Below, in pieces: positions 15,029-23,726 of a stretch of 40,974 nucleotides of DNA. The position numbers and the translations under genes were made by a program. This DNA comes from an uncultured Bacteroidia bacterium (GTDB lineage Bacteria; Bacteroidota; Bacteroidia; Bacteroidales; F082): NCBI GenBank assembly GCA_902767725.1, contig CACXIM010000009.1, positions 1 to 40,974 of the forward strand. Reading direction: 5' to 3'. The notes beneath the pieces are model-generated. The model ran no database searches and was not told where the DNA came from. It saw only the letters and a list, made by a program, of their open reading frames with translations. How positions within the stretch are numbered: position 1 is the first letter of the stretch; every line of letters begins with the position of its first letter.

Positions 15029-16300
15029 TTACAGTATATTCAACCGATTGGCATCCTGTTTCACGAAGATGGCCAGCATCATGGTGAAGGCCAGCATGCT
15101 TGATCCTCCGTAACTCAAGAAAGGTAAGGGGATGCCGATGACGGGCACCAAGCCTATGGTCATGCCGATATTGATGGCTACGTGGACGAAAAGGATGCCT
15201 GCAATGGCATAGCCGTAAACACGACTGAAGGTAGATCGTTGTCGCTCAGCCATTAAGACAATCTTAACCAAAAGCGCCACATAAAGCAATACCACAACGG
15301 CGGTACCCAAAAATCCACCTTCCTCACCCACGGTGCAAAAGATGAAGTCGGTATGTTGTTCTGGGACGAAGTCGTACTTGGTCTGTGTGCCTTGCAGGAA
15401 GCCTTTGCCCAAGAATCCGCCCGATCCGATGGCAATTTTAGACTGGTGTACGTTGTAACCCACACCTTGCGGGTCGTCGAGTTGGCCAAGCAACACCAAG
15501 ATACGGTTGCGCTGGTGCTCCTGCAGCACCTTGTTGAAAGCATAGTCAACCGAGAACACGAAGGCGAACATGATGGCGAAGACGGCAAGCATCTTTACAA
15601 TGCCTTTCTTCTTGGTAATCAAATAGTAAGTCAAAGTGAGGGCAAGGAGGCTGCCCAAAATGATATACATGACCATTTGGCTACATACCAGGGTGAGGAC
15701 AAACAAGAGAATAGCCACTATGCCTCCTACCATCACCAGACCTGTGCCAGGGAAACCTTCGCGGTAGAGCACAAAGATAAAGGAAACGAAGACGATGGCC
15801 GAACCCGTGTCGTTTTGCAACAAGACGAGCGCCATGGGGGCGAGCACAATGAGTGCTGCAATGATTTGGTTTTTACGTTTTTGCAGGTCGACATCCAATC
15901 GGCCGAGATAGCCTGCCAATGCCAAGGCTGTGCCCATCTTGGCAAATTCGGAGGGCTGGAACTTGACGCCCGCCCCAAGGTCAATCCAAGAGGTGGCGCC
16001 TTTGGTGGCCTTACCATAGACCAGCACGACAAACAAACTGGCTAGGAAAAAGAAATAGATCCACAGCGAAAAAGCGTTGAAAAACTTAGCGTCAATCAAT
16101 AGGATGACAAACCCTATCAGCAGGGAAGCGCCAATCCAGATGAGTTGCTTGCCGTAGACTTGCGACAGGTCGAATATGCTGGGGTGCATCTCGTCGTATT
16201 TGGCCGAGAAGATGCTGAACCAGCCGATAATCACCAATGCCAAGTAGATGAGCACAGTCAGCCAGTCGATTTTTCCTATGATGCTGTTCCTTTCGTTCAT
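15029..16300 (-). CDS. rodA: Rod-shape SEDS peptidoglycan glycosyltransferase RodA
   Basis: Polytopic membrane glycosyltransferase that polymerises lipid II for lateral wall growth together with PBP2. 423 residues with about ten hydrophobic segments. SEDS family signatures: GATSWIDLGAGVKFQPSEFA (about residue 100), GSGGFLGKGFLQGTQTK (about 295), PEQHTDFIFCTVGEEGGF and the C-terminal GIPLPFLSYGGSSML. It overlaps the upstream mrdA by four bases (16297-16300, ATGA type), so the two are translated together. The stop codon lies inside the direct duplication flanking a palindromic element, which appears to have inserted exactly at the 3' end without changing the protein. mreB/C/D are not in the window. 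Confidence 0.93.
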   Translation of the reverse strand: MNERNSIIGKIDWLTVLIYLALVIIGWFSIFSAKYDEMHPSIFDLSQVYGKQLIWIGASLLIGFVILLIDAKFFNAFSLWIYFFFLASLFVVLVYGKATKGATSWIDLGAGVKFQPSEFAKMGTALALAGYLGRLDVDLQKRKNQIIAALIVLAPMALVLLQNDTGSAIVFVSFIFVLYREGFPGTGLVMVGGIVAILLFVLTLVCSQMVMYIILGSLLALTLTYYLITKKKGIVKMLAVFAIMFAFVFSVDYAFNKVLQEHQRNRILVLLGQLDDPQGVGYNVHQSKIAIGSGGFLGKGFLQGTQTKYDFVPEQHTDFIFCTVGEEGGFLGTAVVVLLYVALLVKIVLMAERQRSTFSRVYGYAIAGILFVHVAINIGMTIGLVPVIGIPLPFLSYGGSSMLAFTMMLAIFVKQDANRLNIL

Positions 16301-18162
16301 CGTTCGTTCTTATAAGAGATTCTGCCTTCCATCATGCGTCTTTCCAAGTCTTCGCGCACAGTGTAGCCACGGATGTATTTCTCAATCATCAGGCTGGCGA
16401 TGGGTGCCGCCCATGTGGCGCCGTAGCCGCCATTCTCAATGATGACGGCGAGGGCAATCTTGGGGTCGTCGACAGGGGCAAAGGCAATGAAGTTGGAGTG
16501 ATAGTTGCCATGTGGGTTTTGGGCGGTGCCGGTCTTGCCACATTGGGGGATGTCTTTCAATTCATAACGTCGTGCCGTACCTGCAGGGCCGCTGAACACC
16601 GTGCGCAGGCCTTTTTTCATTGTGCGGACGTATTTAGGGTCGATGCCGGGGTCTACTTTGGTGGTCATCACCTCGGGAATGGCAGTGCTGTCGCCGAAAC
16701 ATTTGATGAGGTGAGGCGGGTAGAAATAGCCTTCGTTGGCAATCAAGGCAGCGATGTTGCAGAGTTGCAAAGGCGTTACTAAAACCTCGCCTTGTCCGAT
16801 GCCTAAGGAGCGGATAGTCACGGAGTTCCATTGCCCATTATACATCTTGTCGTAATATTCGCGGGTGGGGATGTTGCCCGAACGCTCGTAGGGGATGTCG
16901 GTGTTGAACTTATGTCCTAACCCCAACTTATAAGTCATGTCCTTCCAATATTGGTAGCCTTCTTTGATGCCTCCGAACTTCGGGTTGTTGATGGTGGCCT
17001 TGAACGACTCGTAGAAATAGGGGTTGCACGAGTTCATGATGGCGTTGGCGAAGTCGGGACTGGAGCCGTGCGAGTGGGTGCACTTGATGGGCAAGGATCC
17101 AGTACCGCTGCAATGGAAACAGGTGGCAGGGGTGATGCTACCGCTCTGCATGGCGATGAGACCCACCACAGTCTTGAAAGTGGAGCCAGGAGGATAGGTA
17201 CCGCTGATGGCACGGTTGATGAGGGGCTTCATCGGATCGGCCTGCAACTCCTTATAATGTTGTCCGCGTTCGCGTCCCACCAAGAGGTTGGGGTCGTAGG
17301 TGGGGCTGGTGACGAAAGCCAGAATCTGTCCCGTGGAAGGCTCGACTGCCACGATGGAGCCGATTTTGCCCACCATCAGCTTCTCGCCGTAGGCCTGCAA
17401 TTCAGCGTCCAGACCAAGATAAATGTCTTTTCCAGCCACTGGTTCCTTATCGAGTTCACCATCCATGAAGCTGCCCATCTCGCGGTTGTGCACATCTACC
17501 ATCATCACTTTCAGGCCCTTCACACCGCGCAGTTCCTTTTCATACGATTTCTCTATGCCTGACTTGCCGATGTAGTCACCCTGCCGATAGTAGTTTTCCC
17601 CTTCTTTGTCCTTTTCCAGTTCGTTGGCATTGATCTCACCGATGTCACCTAAAGTATGGGCAGCGATGGCGTTGGGGTAGTGGCGTACGGTACGGGTCTG
17701 GAAATAAAAACCGGGATAACGGTATAGCACCTCGGCGATGTGGGCATAGTTTTCTTTCGAGACCTGCGTCATGAAGGGCGAGGGCTTGAAATAAGACTCT
17801 TTTTTGGCCTTGTTCATCCGCTCGATGAAGGATTCCTTGTCGATTTCGAGAAGATGGCAGAACAACAACGTGTCGAAGGGATTCACGGTATCCTTCATTT
17901 TCTCCATGGCTTGTTTTGGGACAACCATAAGGTCATAAACAGCTTCATTGAACACCAAAAGGTTGCCGTTGCGGTCGTAAACCTTGCCTCGGGCGGGATA
18001 TTGCGTTACAAAACGGAGCGCGTTGTTGTCGGCCAGTTGCTTGTAGTGTTTGTCGAGCACTTGGAGCGAAAACAACCTGATGAGATACACCACACCTATG
18101 GCGATGAAAATACCCATCACCAATAACTTCCTGGTTGACAGATTGTTGTTGCTCGTTCTCAT
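16297..18162 (-). CDS. mrdA: Penicillin-binding protein 2, elongation transpeptidase
   Basis: Class B PBP that cross-links peptidoglycan in the elongation complex, working with RodA. The ATG at 18162 (MRTSNNNLSTRKLLVMGIFI) is chosen: the longer frame from 18249 would run over the -7 box at 18180-18187. 621 residues: one N-terminal membrane helix (about 13-35), the PBP dimerisation domain (FVTQYPARGKVYDRNGNLLV), then the transpeptidase domain with the catalytic STFK (in YPPGSTFKTVVGL), SCN (in IMNSCNPYFYE) and KTG (in CGKTGTAQNPHG). All three catalytic motifs are intact. It is the first gene of the mrdA-rodA unit. Confidence 0.93.
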   Translation of the reverse strand: MRTSNNNLSTRKLLVMGIFIAIGVVYLIRLFSLQVLDKHYKQLADNNALRFVTQYPARGKVYDRNGNLLVFNEAVYDLMVVPKQAMEKMKDTVNPFDTLLFCHLLEIDKESFIERMNKAKKESYFKPSPFMTQVSKENYAHIAEVLYRYPGFYFQTRTVRHYPNAIAAHTLGDIGEINANELEKDKEGENYYRQGDYIGKSGIEKSYEKELRGVKGLKVMMVDVHNREMGSFMDGELDKEPVAGKDIYLGLDAELQAYGEKLMVGKIGSIVAVEPSTGQILAFVTSPTYDPNLLVGRERGQHYKELQADPMKPLINRAISGTYPPGSTFKTVVGLIAMQSGSITPATCFHCSGTGSLPIKCTHSHGSSPDFANAIMNSCNPYFYESFKATINNPKFGGIKEGYQYWKDMTYKLGLGHKFNTDIPYERSGNIPTREYYDKMYNGQWNSVTIRSLGIGQGEVLVTPLQLCNIAALIANEGYFYPPHLIKCFGDSTAIPEVMTTKVDPGIDPKYVRTMKKGLRTVFSGPAGTARRYELKDIPQCGKTGTAQNPHGNYHSNFIAFAPVDDPKIALAVIIENGGYGATWAAPIASLMIEKYIRGYTVREDLERRMMEGRISYKNER

Positions 18163-18179
18163 GATGATTTTGTGGATTA

Positions 18180-18187
18180 CAAAGGTA
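18180..18187 (-). promoter_or_regulatory. -7 box for mrdA-rodA
   Basis: The minus strand reads TACCTTTG, 17 bases before the ATG at 18162. It supports the shorter mrdA start. Confidence 0.55.
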
Positions 18188-18292
18188 TAAGTTTTTCTTG
18201 AAGCTCGATAGGGGAAGAAGAGGTTTTTTTCAAAAAAAAATCTTTTCATTCAAAAAGCATGGATAAAAACGAATTGAAAGACTTTTTTTCCG

Positions 18293-18300
18293 TATATTTG
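18293..18300 (+). promoter_or_regulatory. -7 box for the gldH-export cluster
   Basis: TATATTTG matches TAnnTTTG. It lies inside the longer possible gldH frame and so supports the ATG at 18322 as the start. Confidence 0.55.
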
Positions 18301-18321
18301 CACGGTTTTTATGCACTAAAA

Positions 18322-18783
18322 ATGAAAGGATACCGCTTTTTGGCTTTAGTTTTTTCCTTATGCCTTTTCGGGTGTGGGCAGCAGGCGAGCAATAGGGAGT
18401 TGCTGCAACGCAGTTTTTATGAAACCATCTGGGAGCGTTTTGATTATGTGACCTCCGATGTCGACGTCACAAAGGCAACGACCTACGATTTGAGCGTGCG
18501 TATCAGTTTCACCGACGATTATCCATACAATGACATCTCATTGATTTTCACTGTTTTTGATGATAAAGGGAATCCTTATCGTTCCAAAGGCTATAAGTTC
18601 AACCTTAAGGATGAAGAAGGTCATTGGAGCGTTGAAAAGGTGGATGGATGCTACACTTTCACTTTGCCTATCAACAAACAATTGTTGATTTCTGACCCTG
18701 GTAAATACCAATTCAGGCTCGAACAAAAGATGCCCATCACACCGGTGGTGGGCGTTAAGGAGCTTGTGCTTTTGAATAACTGA
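18322..18783 (+). CDS. gldH: Gliding motility-type lipoprotein GldH
   Basis: 153 residues from the ATG at 18322. MKGYRFLALVFSLCLFGC is a lipoprotein signal with Cys at about residue 18. The frame from 18259 would cross the promoter and is not used. The mature part matches the GldH pattern: ETIWERFDYVTSDVDV after the anchor, RISFTDDYPYNDISL, the basic KGYKFNLKDEEGHWS, and the C-terminal KYQFRLEQKMPITPVVGVKE. In Flavobacterium GldH is needed for gliding; in non-gliding Bacteroidales relatives its role is less clear, probably in the envelope or T9SS sphere. It is first in a plus-strand cluster, 13 bases before the polysaccharide export gene. Confidence 0.8.
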   Translation: MKGYRFLALVFSLCLFGCGQQASNRELLQRSFYETIWERFDYVTSDVDVTKATTYDLSVRISFTDDYPYNDISLIFTVFDDKGNPYRSKGYKFNLKDEEGHWSVEKVDGCYTFTLPINKQLLISDPGKYQFRLEQKMPITPVVGVKELVLLNN

Positions 18784-18796
18784 TTGAAATATAAAT

Positions 18797-19603
18797 ATGA
18801 AACACATGAATAGATTACTGAAAGTTGGATTGGTTGCGATGCTTTTTGCCGTAGCCTTCGCTTCATGCGTGCCTCAGAAAAAGATGTTGTATCTGAAGGA
18901 GGCCCAGATGGCGGCCGAAAACATTTCTAAAGAGTATGTCAACGACCGTACCGTCGACTACAAGTTGCAACCTGGCGATAACCTTTATATTCGTTTCCTC
19001 AACACGATTGACCAGAATAGCGCCGCTGCGCTTGCTGGTGAGAATAGTGCAAGGAATTATATGTCGTCAGAGGCCAGCATCTACCTTCAGTCCTATACTT
19101 TGGATGAGGACGGCTACATCGAAATGCCTTTGACTGGAAAGATCAATTTGAAGAACATGACGGTGGACCAGGCTAAGGAAAAGCTTCAAGAGGAAGTCTC
19201 CAAATTTGTCAATCAAACCACGCTCATCGTGAAGTTGTCGAATTTCAACTTGACCATTTTGGGTGAGGTGTCAAAACCAGGTATGTATAAGGTCTACCAG
19301 TCCCAGATCAACTTGTTTGAGGCCATTGCCTTGGCCGGCAATATGACCAATTTTGCGCAAAAAGACAACGTGAAGATTGTTCGTCAGACGAATAACGGCT
19401 CGGAAATCATCACGGTTGACATGGGACAAGCCGACATCCTTTCGTCGCCTTATTATTATTTGAAGCCCAATGATATCATTTATATCGAGCCGCTCAAGAT
19501 CAAGCAATGGGGCTTCACGTCCTTCCCCTATTCGACGGTTATTTCTGTTGTTTCATTGGCCGTCACATTGATTACGCTTTATACCAGACTTAAACCGGAA
19601 TAA
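18797..19603 (+). CDS. Polysaccharide export outer-membrane lipoprotein, Wza family
   Basis: 268 residues. It would form the outer-membrane exit channel for capsule or exopolysaccharide. Signal LLKVGLVAMLFAVAFASC has a lipobox Cys at about residue 23. The export domain follows: DYKLQPGDNLYIRFLNTID (about 55), EDGYIEMPLTGKINLKNMTV (about 110) and, in a SLBB-like domain, FNLTILGEVSKPGMYKVY (about 150). The C-terminus (about 240-262) is a hydrophobic helix, FPYSTVISVVSLAVTLITLY, in keeping with Wza proteins whose last helix spans the outer membrane. The start could also be the Met at 18806. The Wzc-like partner follows 45 bases downstream. Confidence 0.9.
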   Translation: MKHMNRLLKVGLVAMLFAVAFASCVPQKKMLYLKEAQMAAENISKEYVNDRTVDYKLQPGDNLYIRFLNTIDQNSAAALAGENSARNYMSSEASIYLQSYTLDEDGYIEMPLTGKINLKNMTVDQAKEKLQEEVSKFVNQTTLIVKLSNFNLTILGEVSKPGMYKVYQSQINLFEAIALAGNMTNFAQKDNVKIVRQTNNGSEIITVDMGQADILSSPYYYLKPNDIIYIEPLKIKQWGFTSFPYSTVISVVSLAVTLITLYTRLKPE

Positions 19604-19648
19604 TTAAAACTAAAAAGGTAGAGTTGTTTTAAAAAGAAAGATAACGTT

Positions 19649-22135
19649 ATGGCAAACGAAAAACAAACATACATTCCTCAGCAAGCTAAAGAAGAACAGA
19701 GTATTGATATCAAACAGCTGATTTTTACGGCTTTGCGGTATTGGTATCTATTTGTTATCTTTGTTGTGGCGGCTTTGGTCGTCGGCTTTGTCATCAATCG
19801 CTATTCTACCAAGGTTTTCCAAACTTCGGGTACGGTGCTCATCAAAGAAGGTCGTGGCTTGGATGCTACCTCCATCATGACTTCGGGGAGTTTCGGAAAT
19901 AGTCAGAATGTCGACAATGAAATTGCTGTTTTGAAGTCGTATACGCTTACTGAACGCGTTGTCAAGAAGATGGGCATCGAAGTGACTTATTCGGAAAAGG
20001 GTCGTATTTCTTCCACGGAAATGTACAACACTTCCCCCTTCTTGGTCGAATTTGAACGCAGTGTGCCTCAAGCGGTGGGTTTGGTTTATGAAATTGCTTT
20101 CCAAGAAAATGGTGATTTCAGCCTCCATGCCGTGGGTGAAGGCTATTCCAAATATGATTACATCCTCTGCCAATCTGCAGGCGGCAGTTCAGGAGAGAAA
20201 ATCGACTTTGTTGGCGATTACAAGCAGGGAGAATGGATTGACAACGGGTATAACCGCATCCGTGTCACTTTGAATGAGAATTGTGATCCAAAACTCCTCA
20301 AGAACCGCAAGATGATGTTCTGGCTCAATAGTTATCCTTCTCTTGTTTCACAGATGAAGAGTTTCTCCGTGGGTCCGCTTAGTAAGATGTCATCGGTGGT
20401 ATCTATCGTAATGAGTGGTACCAATAAGAATAAGATTGTGGATTTCGTCAACCTTTTGATGAATGAGTATGTGAATCGCGGCTTGGAAAAGAAGAATATG
20501 GTTTCAGAGAATACCATCGAGTTTATCGACAATGAATTGAGTGGTATTCAGGAATCGTTGAGTCAGGCTGAGACGGAATTGAAAGACTTCCGCACGAAGA
20601 ATGACCTTATGAACCTTGACCTGCAGGCCAACCAAGTGTATACCAATCTTCGCACTTTGGAGAAAGAACGGGCCGAAAAAGCTGTCAACCTCAAGATCTA
20701 CAAGCGAATGCAAGACTATATCAGGGTTCAAATCGACGATCCTGAAAACTTGGCGTCGCCCAGCACCATGGGTATTAACGACCCCTTGCTCAATCAGTTG
20801 GCACGCGACCTTGTCACGCTGTCGCAGACCAAAGCCACTAAGTTGCTTACCCAAACTGAGCAGCACCCCGAGATTATGAAACTCAACGAGCAAATCATCA
20901 CCACGAAGAGGGCTCTGCTTGAGACCATCAACAACTTGGTTGACAATGCCCAGTTGAGCATCAATGAAATTGATCGACGTATAGGGTCGTTGGAGGTGGA
21001 GTCGCGCCAATTGCCTGCCAAGCAACAGGAGCTGATCAACTATCAACGTAATTTCAACTTCACTGACGACACTTATAAGTATTTGATGCAACGTCGTGCC
21101 GAAGCCCAAATTCTGCGTGCCTCCAATATGCCCGACAACGAGATTCTTGATGAAGCACGTTTGGAAAGGACGATAAGAATTGCGCCTCGCACTGCCATGA
21201 ACTACCTGATAGCTGTCATCATAGGTCTGCTGATACCGGCTTTATACCTCTTTTTGAAGAACTTCTTCAACAACACGGTCAGCGACCGCAAGGATGTCGA
21301 AAAGCTGACCCATTATCCCATCGTCGGTCAGGTGGCCCAAACTGCCAACAAAGACCCGCTGTTGGTGGTCAACAATCCCAAGTCGCCAGTGTCGGAGGCC
21401 TTCCGTGCCATTCGTACCAATGTCGATTTTATCACCCAAAGCAAGACCCCATGCAGCGTACTCGTCACGGGCGATGTGCAGAGCCTTGGAAAGACTTTTA
21501 TCAGCATCAATCTTGCATCAATTTACGCCCTTTACGGAAAGAAGACCGTGTTGCTGGGCTTCGATATGCGTAAACCAAGGTTGTTCCAAGAGTTTGGCCT
21601 GAACAACAATATTGGATTAAGCAGTTACTTGGGAAATAAGGAATCACTTGATGAAGTGATTCAAGCCTCCGGTAAGATCCCGACACTCGACATCATCACC
21701 AGCGGCCCGATTCCGCCGAATCCTGCCGAACTGATTGCTTCGAAAAAGTGTGACGAGTTGTTTGAGGAATTGAAGAAACGTTATGATTATATCATCATTG
21801 ATACGCCTCCTATCGGTTTGGTTACGGATGCCTTGTTGCTCATGCGCCATTCCGACGCCAACCTCTTCATCGTACGTCAAGGCGTGACCAACAAGAATGC
21901 TTTCGGTAGCATCATCAAAGACCTTGAAGACCGCGATATGAAGTTCTCCATCGTGGTGAATGGCTTGCAAGCCGAGAAGGGATATGGCTATCGCTATGGT
22001 GGTAAACAATACGGCTACGGCTATGGCTACGGCTATGGCTACGGCTATGGTTACGGCTACGGGAATGATTATTACGGTGAAACCGAAAATGGCAAGAAGA
22101 AGTCCCGTTTCCGTAAGAAAGAAAAGAATAGCTAA
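19649..22135 (+). CDS. Wzc-like polysaccharide co-polymerase and tyrosine autokinase
   Basis: 828 residues. Inner-membrane protein controlling chain export and length with the Wza channel. Layout: cytoplasmic start, first membrane helix YWYLFVIFVVAALVVGFVI (about 31-50), Wzz-type periplasmic domain with a long coiled coil (about 270-480), second helix (about 513-532), then a BY-kinase domain with Walker A GDVQSLGKTF (about 610), Walker A' LLGFDMRKPRLF and Walker B DYIIIDTPPIG. The C-terminal tail is rich in tyrosine: nine Gly-Tyr units in a row (DNA about 22011-22063) plus five nearby Tyr, then a basic end KKKSRFRKKEKNS. Tyr clusters there are the autophosphorylation sites in this family. It sits between the Wza-like gene and the UpxY-like gene. 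Confidence 0.92.
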   Translation: MANEKQTYIPQQAKEEQSIDIKQLIFTALRYWYLFVIFVVAALVVGFVINRYSTKVFQTSGTVLIKEGRGLDATSIMTSGSFGNSQNVDNEIAVLKSYTLTERVVKKMGIEVTYSEKGRISSTEMYNTSPFLVEFERSVPQAVGLVYEIAFQENGDFSLHAVGEGYSKYDYILCQSAGGSSGEKIDFVGDYKQGEWIDNGYNRIRVTLNENCDPKLLKNRKMMFWLNSYPSLVSQMKSFSVGPLSKMSSVVSIVMSGTNKNKIVDFVNLLMNEYVNRGLEKKNMVSENTIEFIDNELSGIQESLSQAETELKDFRTKNDLMNLDLQANQVYTNLRTLEKERAEKAVNLKIYKRMQDYIRVQIDDPENLASPSTMGINDPLLNQLARDLVTLSQTKATKLLTQTEQHPEIMKLNEQIITTKRALLETINNLVDNAQLSINEIDRRIGSLEVESRQLPAKQQELINYQRNFNFTDDTYKYLMQRRAEAQILRASNMPDNEILDEARLERTIRIAPRTAMNYLIAVIIGLLIPALYLFLKNFFNNTVSDRKDVEKLTHYPIVGQVAQTANKDPLLVVNNPKSPVSEAFRAIRTNVDFITQSKTPCSVLVTGDVQSLGKTFISINLASIYALYGKKTVLLGFDMRKPRLFQEFGLNNNIGLSSYLGNKESLDEVIQASGKIPTLDIITSGPIPPNPAELIASKKCDELFEELKKRYDYIIIDTPPIGLVTDALLLMRHSDANLFIVRQGVTNKNAFGSIIKDLEDRDMKFSIVVNGLQAEKGYGYRYGGKQYGYGYGYGYGYGYGYGYGNDYYGETENGKKKSRFRKKEKNS

Positions 22136-22148
22136 AGAAACATGTGCG

Positions 22149-22679
22149 ATGGACAATCGTGAAGAAAGGCATTGGCATGCCCTTTATGTCAGGTCACGGT
22201 CTGAGAAGAAAGTGCTGTCGCAACTTGAGGAGAAAGGTTTTACGGTTTATTTGCCGTTAGTTACTCAGGTTAAGCAATGGAGTGATCGGAAAAAGAAAGT
22301 AGAGGAGCCTTTGTTCAAATCGTATGTATTTGTCTATTCCAACGATAAGGAGTACATCCCGATTTTGAATTTGTATGGTGTGATCAAGTTTGTCTGCTTT
22401 GAGAAGAAAGCTGTCGTCGTCCCCGAAAACCAGATTTTGGCCATCCAAAAGTTTGTCAGCGATTACGATAAAGGTGAGGAATTTAAAATGCTGAACAACG
22501 AGGAACTGAAGGAAGGACAGCGGGTGCGCATCATCAATGGCCCGATGAAAGGCTTGACAGGCAGGCTCGAAACCATCTGCAACAAGCGCCATCTGATTGT
22601 CTATATTGACGTGGTAGGACAGTGCATCCCCGTTCACATACCCAGGGCAAAAGTGGAGCCTTGCGAAGAAAAGGGCTGA
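22149..22679 (+). CDS. NusG-like transcription antiterminator, UpxY type
   Basis: 176 residues from the ATG at 22149, 13 bases after the kinase stop; the longer frame from 21960 only overlaps the kinase tail and is not used. The NGN domain is RHWHALYVRSRSEKKVLSQL through VYLPLVTQVKQWSDRKKKVE and FKSYVFVYSNDKEY; the C-terminal KOW domain is GQRVRIINGPMKGLTGRLE (about 125-143). In Bacteroides, UpxY proteins ride with RNA polymerase through capsule operons and prevent early termination. Here it lies after wza- and wzc-like genes and no glycosyltransferase gene is in view, so its target operon is not shown by the window. Confidence 0.88.
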   Translation: MDNREERHWHALYVRSRSEKKVLSQLEEKGFTVYLPLVTQVKQWSDRKKKVEEPLFKSYVFVYSNDKEYIPILNLYGVIKFVCFEKKAVVVPENQILAIQKFVSDYDKGEEFKMLNNEELKEGQRVRIINGPMKGLTGRLETICNKRHLIVYIDVVGQCIPVHIPRAKVEPCEEKG

Positions 22680-22706
22680 AAAAGTTCTGCATTTAAAGAT
22701 AATTTC

Positions 22707-22714
22707 TATCTTTG
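22707..22714 (+). promoter_or_regulatory. -7 box for the coiled-coil membrane protein
   Basis: TATCTTTG lies 38 bases before the ATG at 22753. It indicates that this gene is transcribed separately from the upstream NusG-like gene. Confidence 0.6.
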
Positions 22715-22752
22715 CAGCATAATACTACGAATCGAAACAAAACAAATAAGTC

Positions 22753-23667
22753 ATGGATTCAGAGAGAAAGAAAAAATCAAATCAACCTTTATGGCTTTAT
22801 GCCCTATTGGCTTTGTTGGCCATAGTTTTGGCGGTTGTCTGTGTCTTGTGGTCTGGAGACAAAGGCAAAGTAAAGAATCTTGAAGCCGAAAAAGAGATGC
22901 AACGCCTCGACTTTCAGGCCGAAGTGGACAGTCTGATGAAGGTGCACAACAAACTGAAAGATAGTTATGGCGAACTCAGTCAGGAATTGGCTGAGAAAGA
23001 CAGCATTATCCAAGCCGATGCCATCGAAATCAAGCGCCTTCTTGACTCGCAATGGGACTACAACCGTATCAAGAAGAAAGTCACGCAATTGCAGGAGATT
23101 TCGCAGCGTTATGTGCGCCAGATGGACTCACTCTATACCGTTAACCGCGAATTGGTGGCCGAAAACGAGCGCATCCGTGAGGAATACCAAAACGAACGCC
23201 GTCAGAACACCAACCTCACCCGTCAGAAGGAAGAGCTGACCAACAAGGTGAACCAAGCTGCTACGATGAGAATCTCCAACTACAGCGCTAAAGCTGTGCG
23301 TTTCAAGGGTAGCGGCAAAGAATCGGACACCGATAGGGCCAGCCGTGCCGAACGCATCAGAATCGACTTTACCGTGGCCGCCAACGAGCTCATCCAGCCC
23401 GGAACGAAGTTGTTCTATGTGCGTATCGCCGACCCCAGGCGTGCCATCATCACCAAGGGCTCGGGCGACGAGTATTCCTTCAAGGCGAATGGCGAGACCT
23501 TGCAATTCACCGAGAAGGTGAGGGTGAACTACGACGGCAAGGAAACTGCCGTGCGCGCCTACTATACCAAGCCTGACGCATACGAGCTGATGCCTGGCAC
23601 CTATTTCATCGATGTCTACGAGGAAGGTGGCAAGGTCATTGGACAAACCACTGTAGATTTGAAATAA
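22753..23667 (+). CDS. Unrecognised membrane-anchored coiled-coil protein
   Basis: 304 residues, not matched to a family I know. After a basic start (MDSERKKKSNQ) one hydrophobic helix, PLWLYALLALLAIVLAVVCV (about 12-32), anchors it, probably with the rest outside the cytoplasm. Residues about 40-170 are heptad-rich, Glu/Lys/Gln-heavy coiled coil. The C-terminal 130 residues look like a beta domain (SNYSAKAVRFKGSGK, then LIQPGTKLFYVRIADPRRA and YELMPGTYFIDVYEEGGKV). It follows the export cluster with its own -7 box and ends at a perfect palindromic terminator. A structural or scaffold role at the envelope is possible but only a guess. Confidence 0.75.
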   Translation: MDSERKKKSNQPLWLYALLALLAIVLAVVCVLWSGDKGKVKNLEAEKEMQRLDFQAEVDSLMKVHNKLKDSYGELSQELAEKDSIIQADAIEIKRLLDSQWDYNRIKKKVTQLQEISQRYVRQMDSLYTVNRELVAENERIREEYQNERRQNTNLTRQKEELTNKVNQAATMRISNYSAKAVRFKGSGKESDTDRASRAERIRIDFTVAANELIQPGTKLFYVRIADPRRAIITKGSGDEYSFKANGETLQFTEKVRVNYDGKETAVRAYYTKPDAYELMPGTYFIDVYEEGGKVIGQTTVDLK

Positions 23668-23692
23668 AGGCAAAACATTTCGTGAATTTTTT

Positions 23693-23726
23693 GTAGAGAC
23701 GCAAAATTTTGCGTCTCTACTTTTTT
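23693..23726. terminator. Perfect 28-bp palindromic terminator
   Basis: GTAGAGACGCAAAA (23693-23706) is followed at once by its exact complement TTTTGCGTCTCTAC (23707-23720) and a T-run, between the convergent coiled-coil gene and recO. It works as a terminator for the plus-strand gene and has the form of a dispersed palindromic repeat. Confidence 0.8.

Noticed and set aside
15353-16045. 230-residue plus-strand open frame
   Set aside because: Antisense to rodA; His/Gln-rich composition typical of a shadow frame.
21644-22156. 170-residue minus-strand open frame with Ala/Val/Ile repeats
   Set aside because: Shadow of the Gly-Tyr repeat and kinase domain of the Wzc-like gene.
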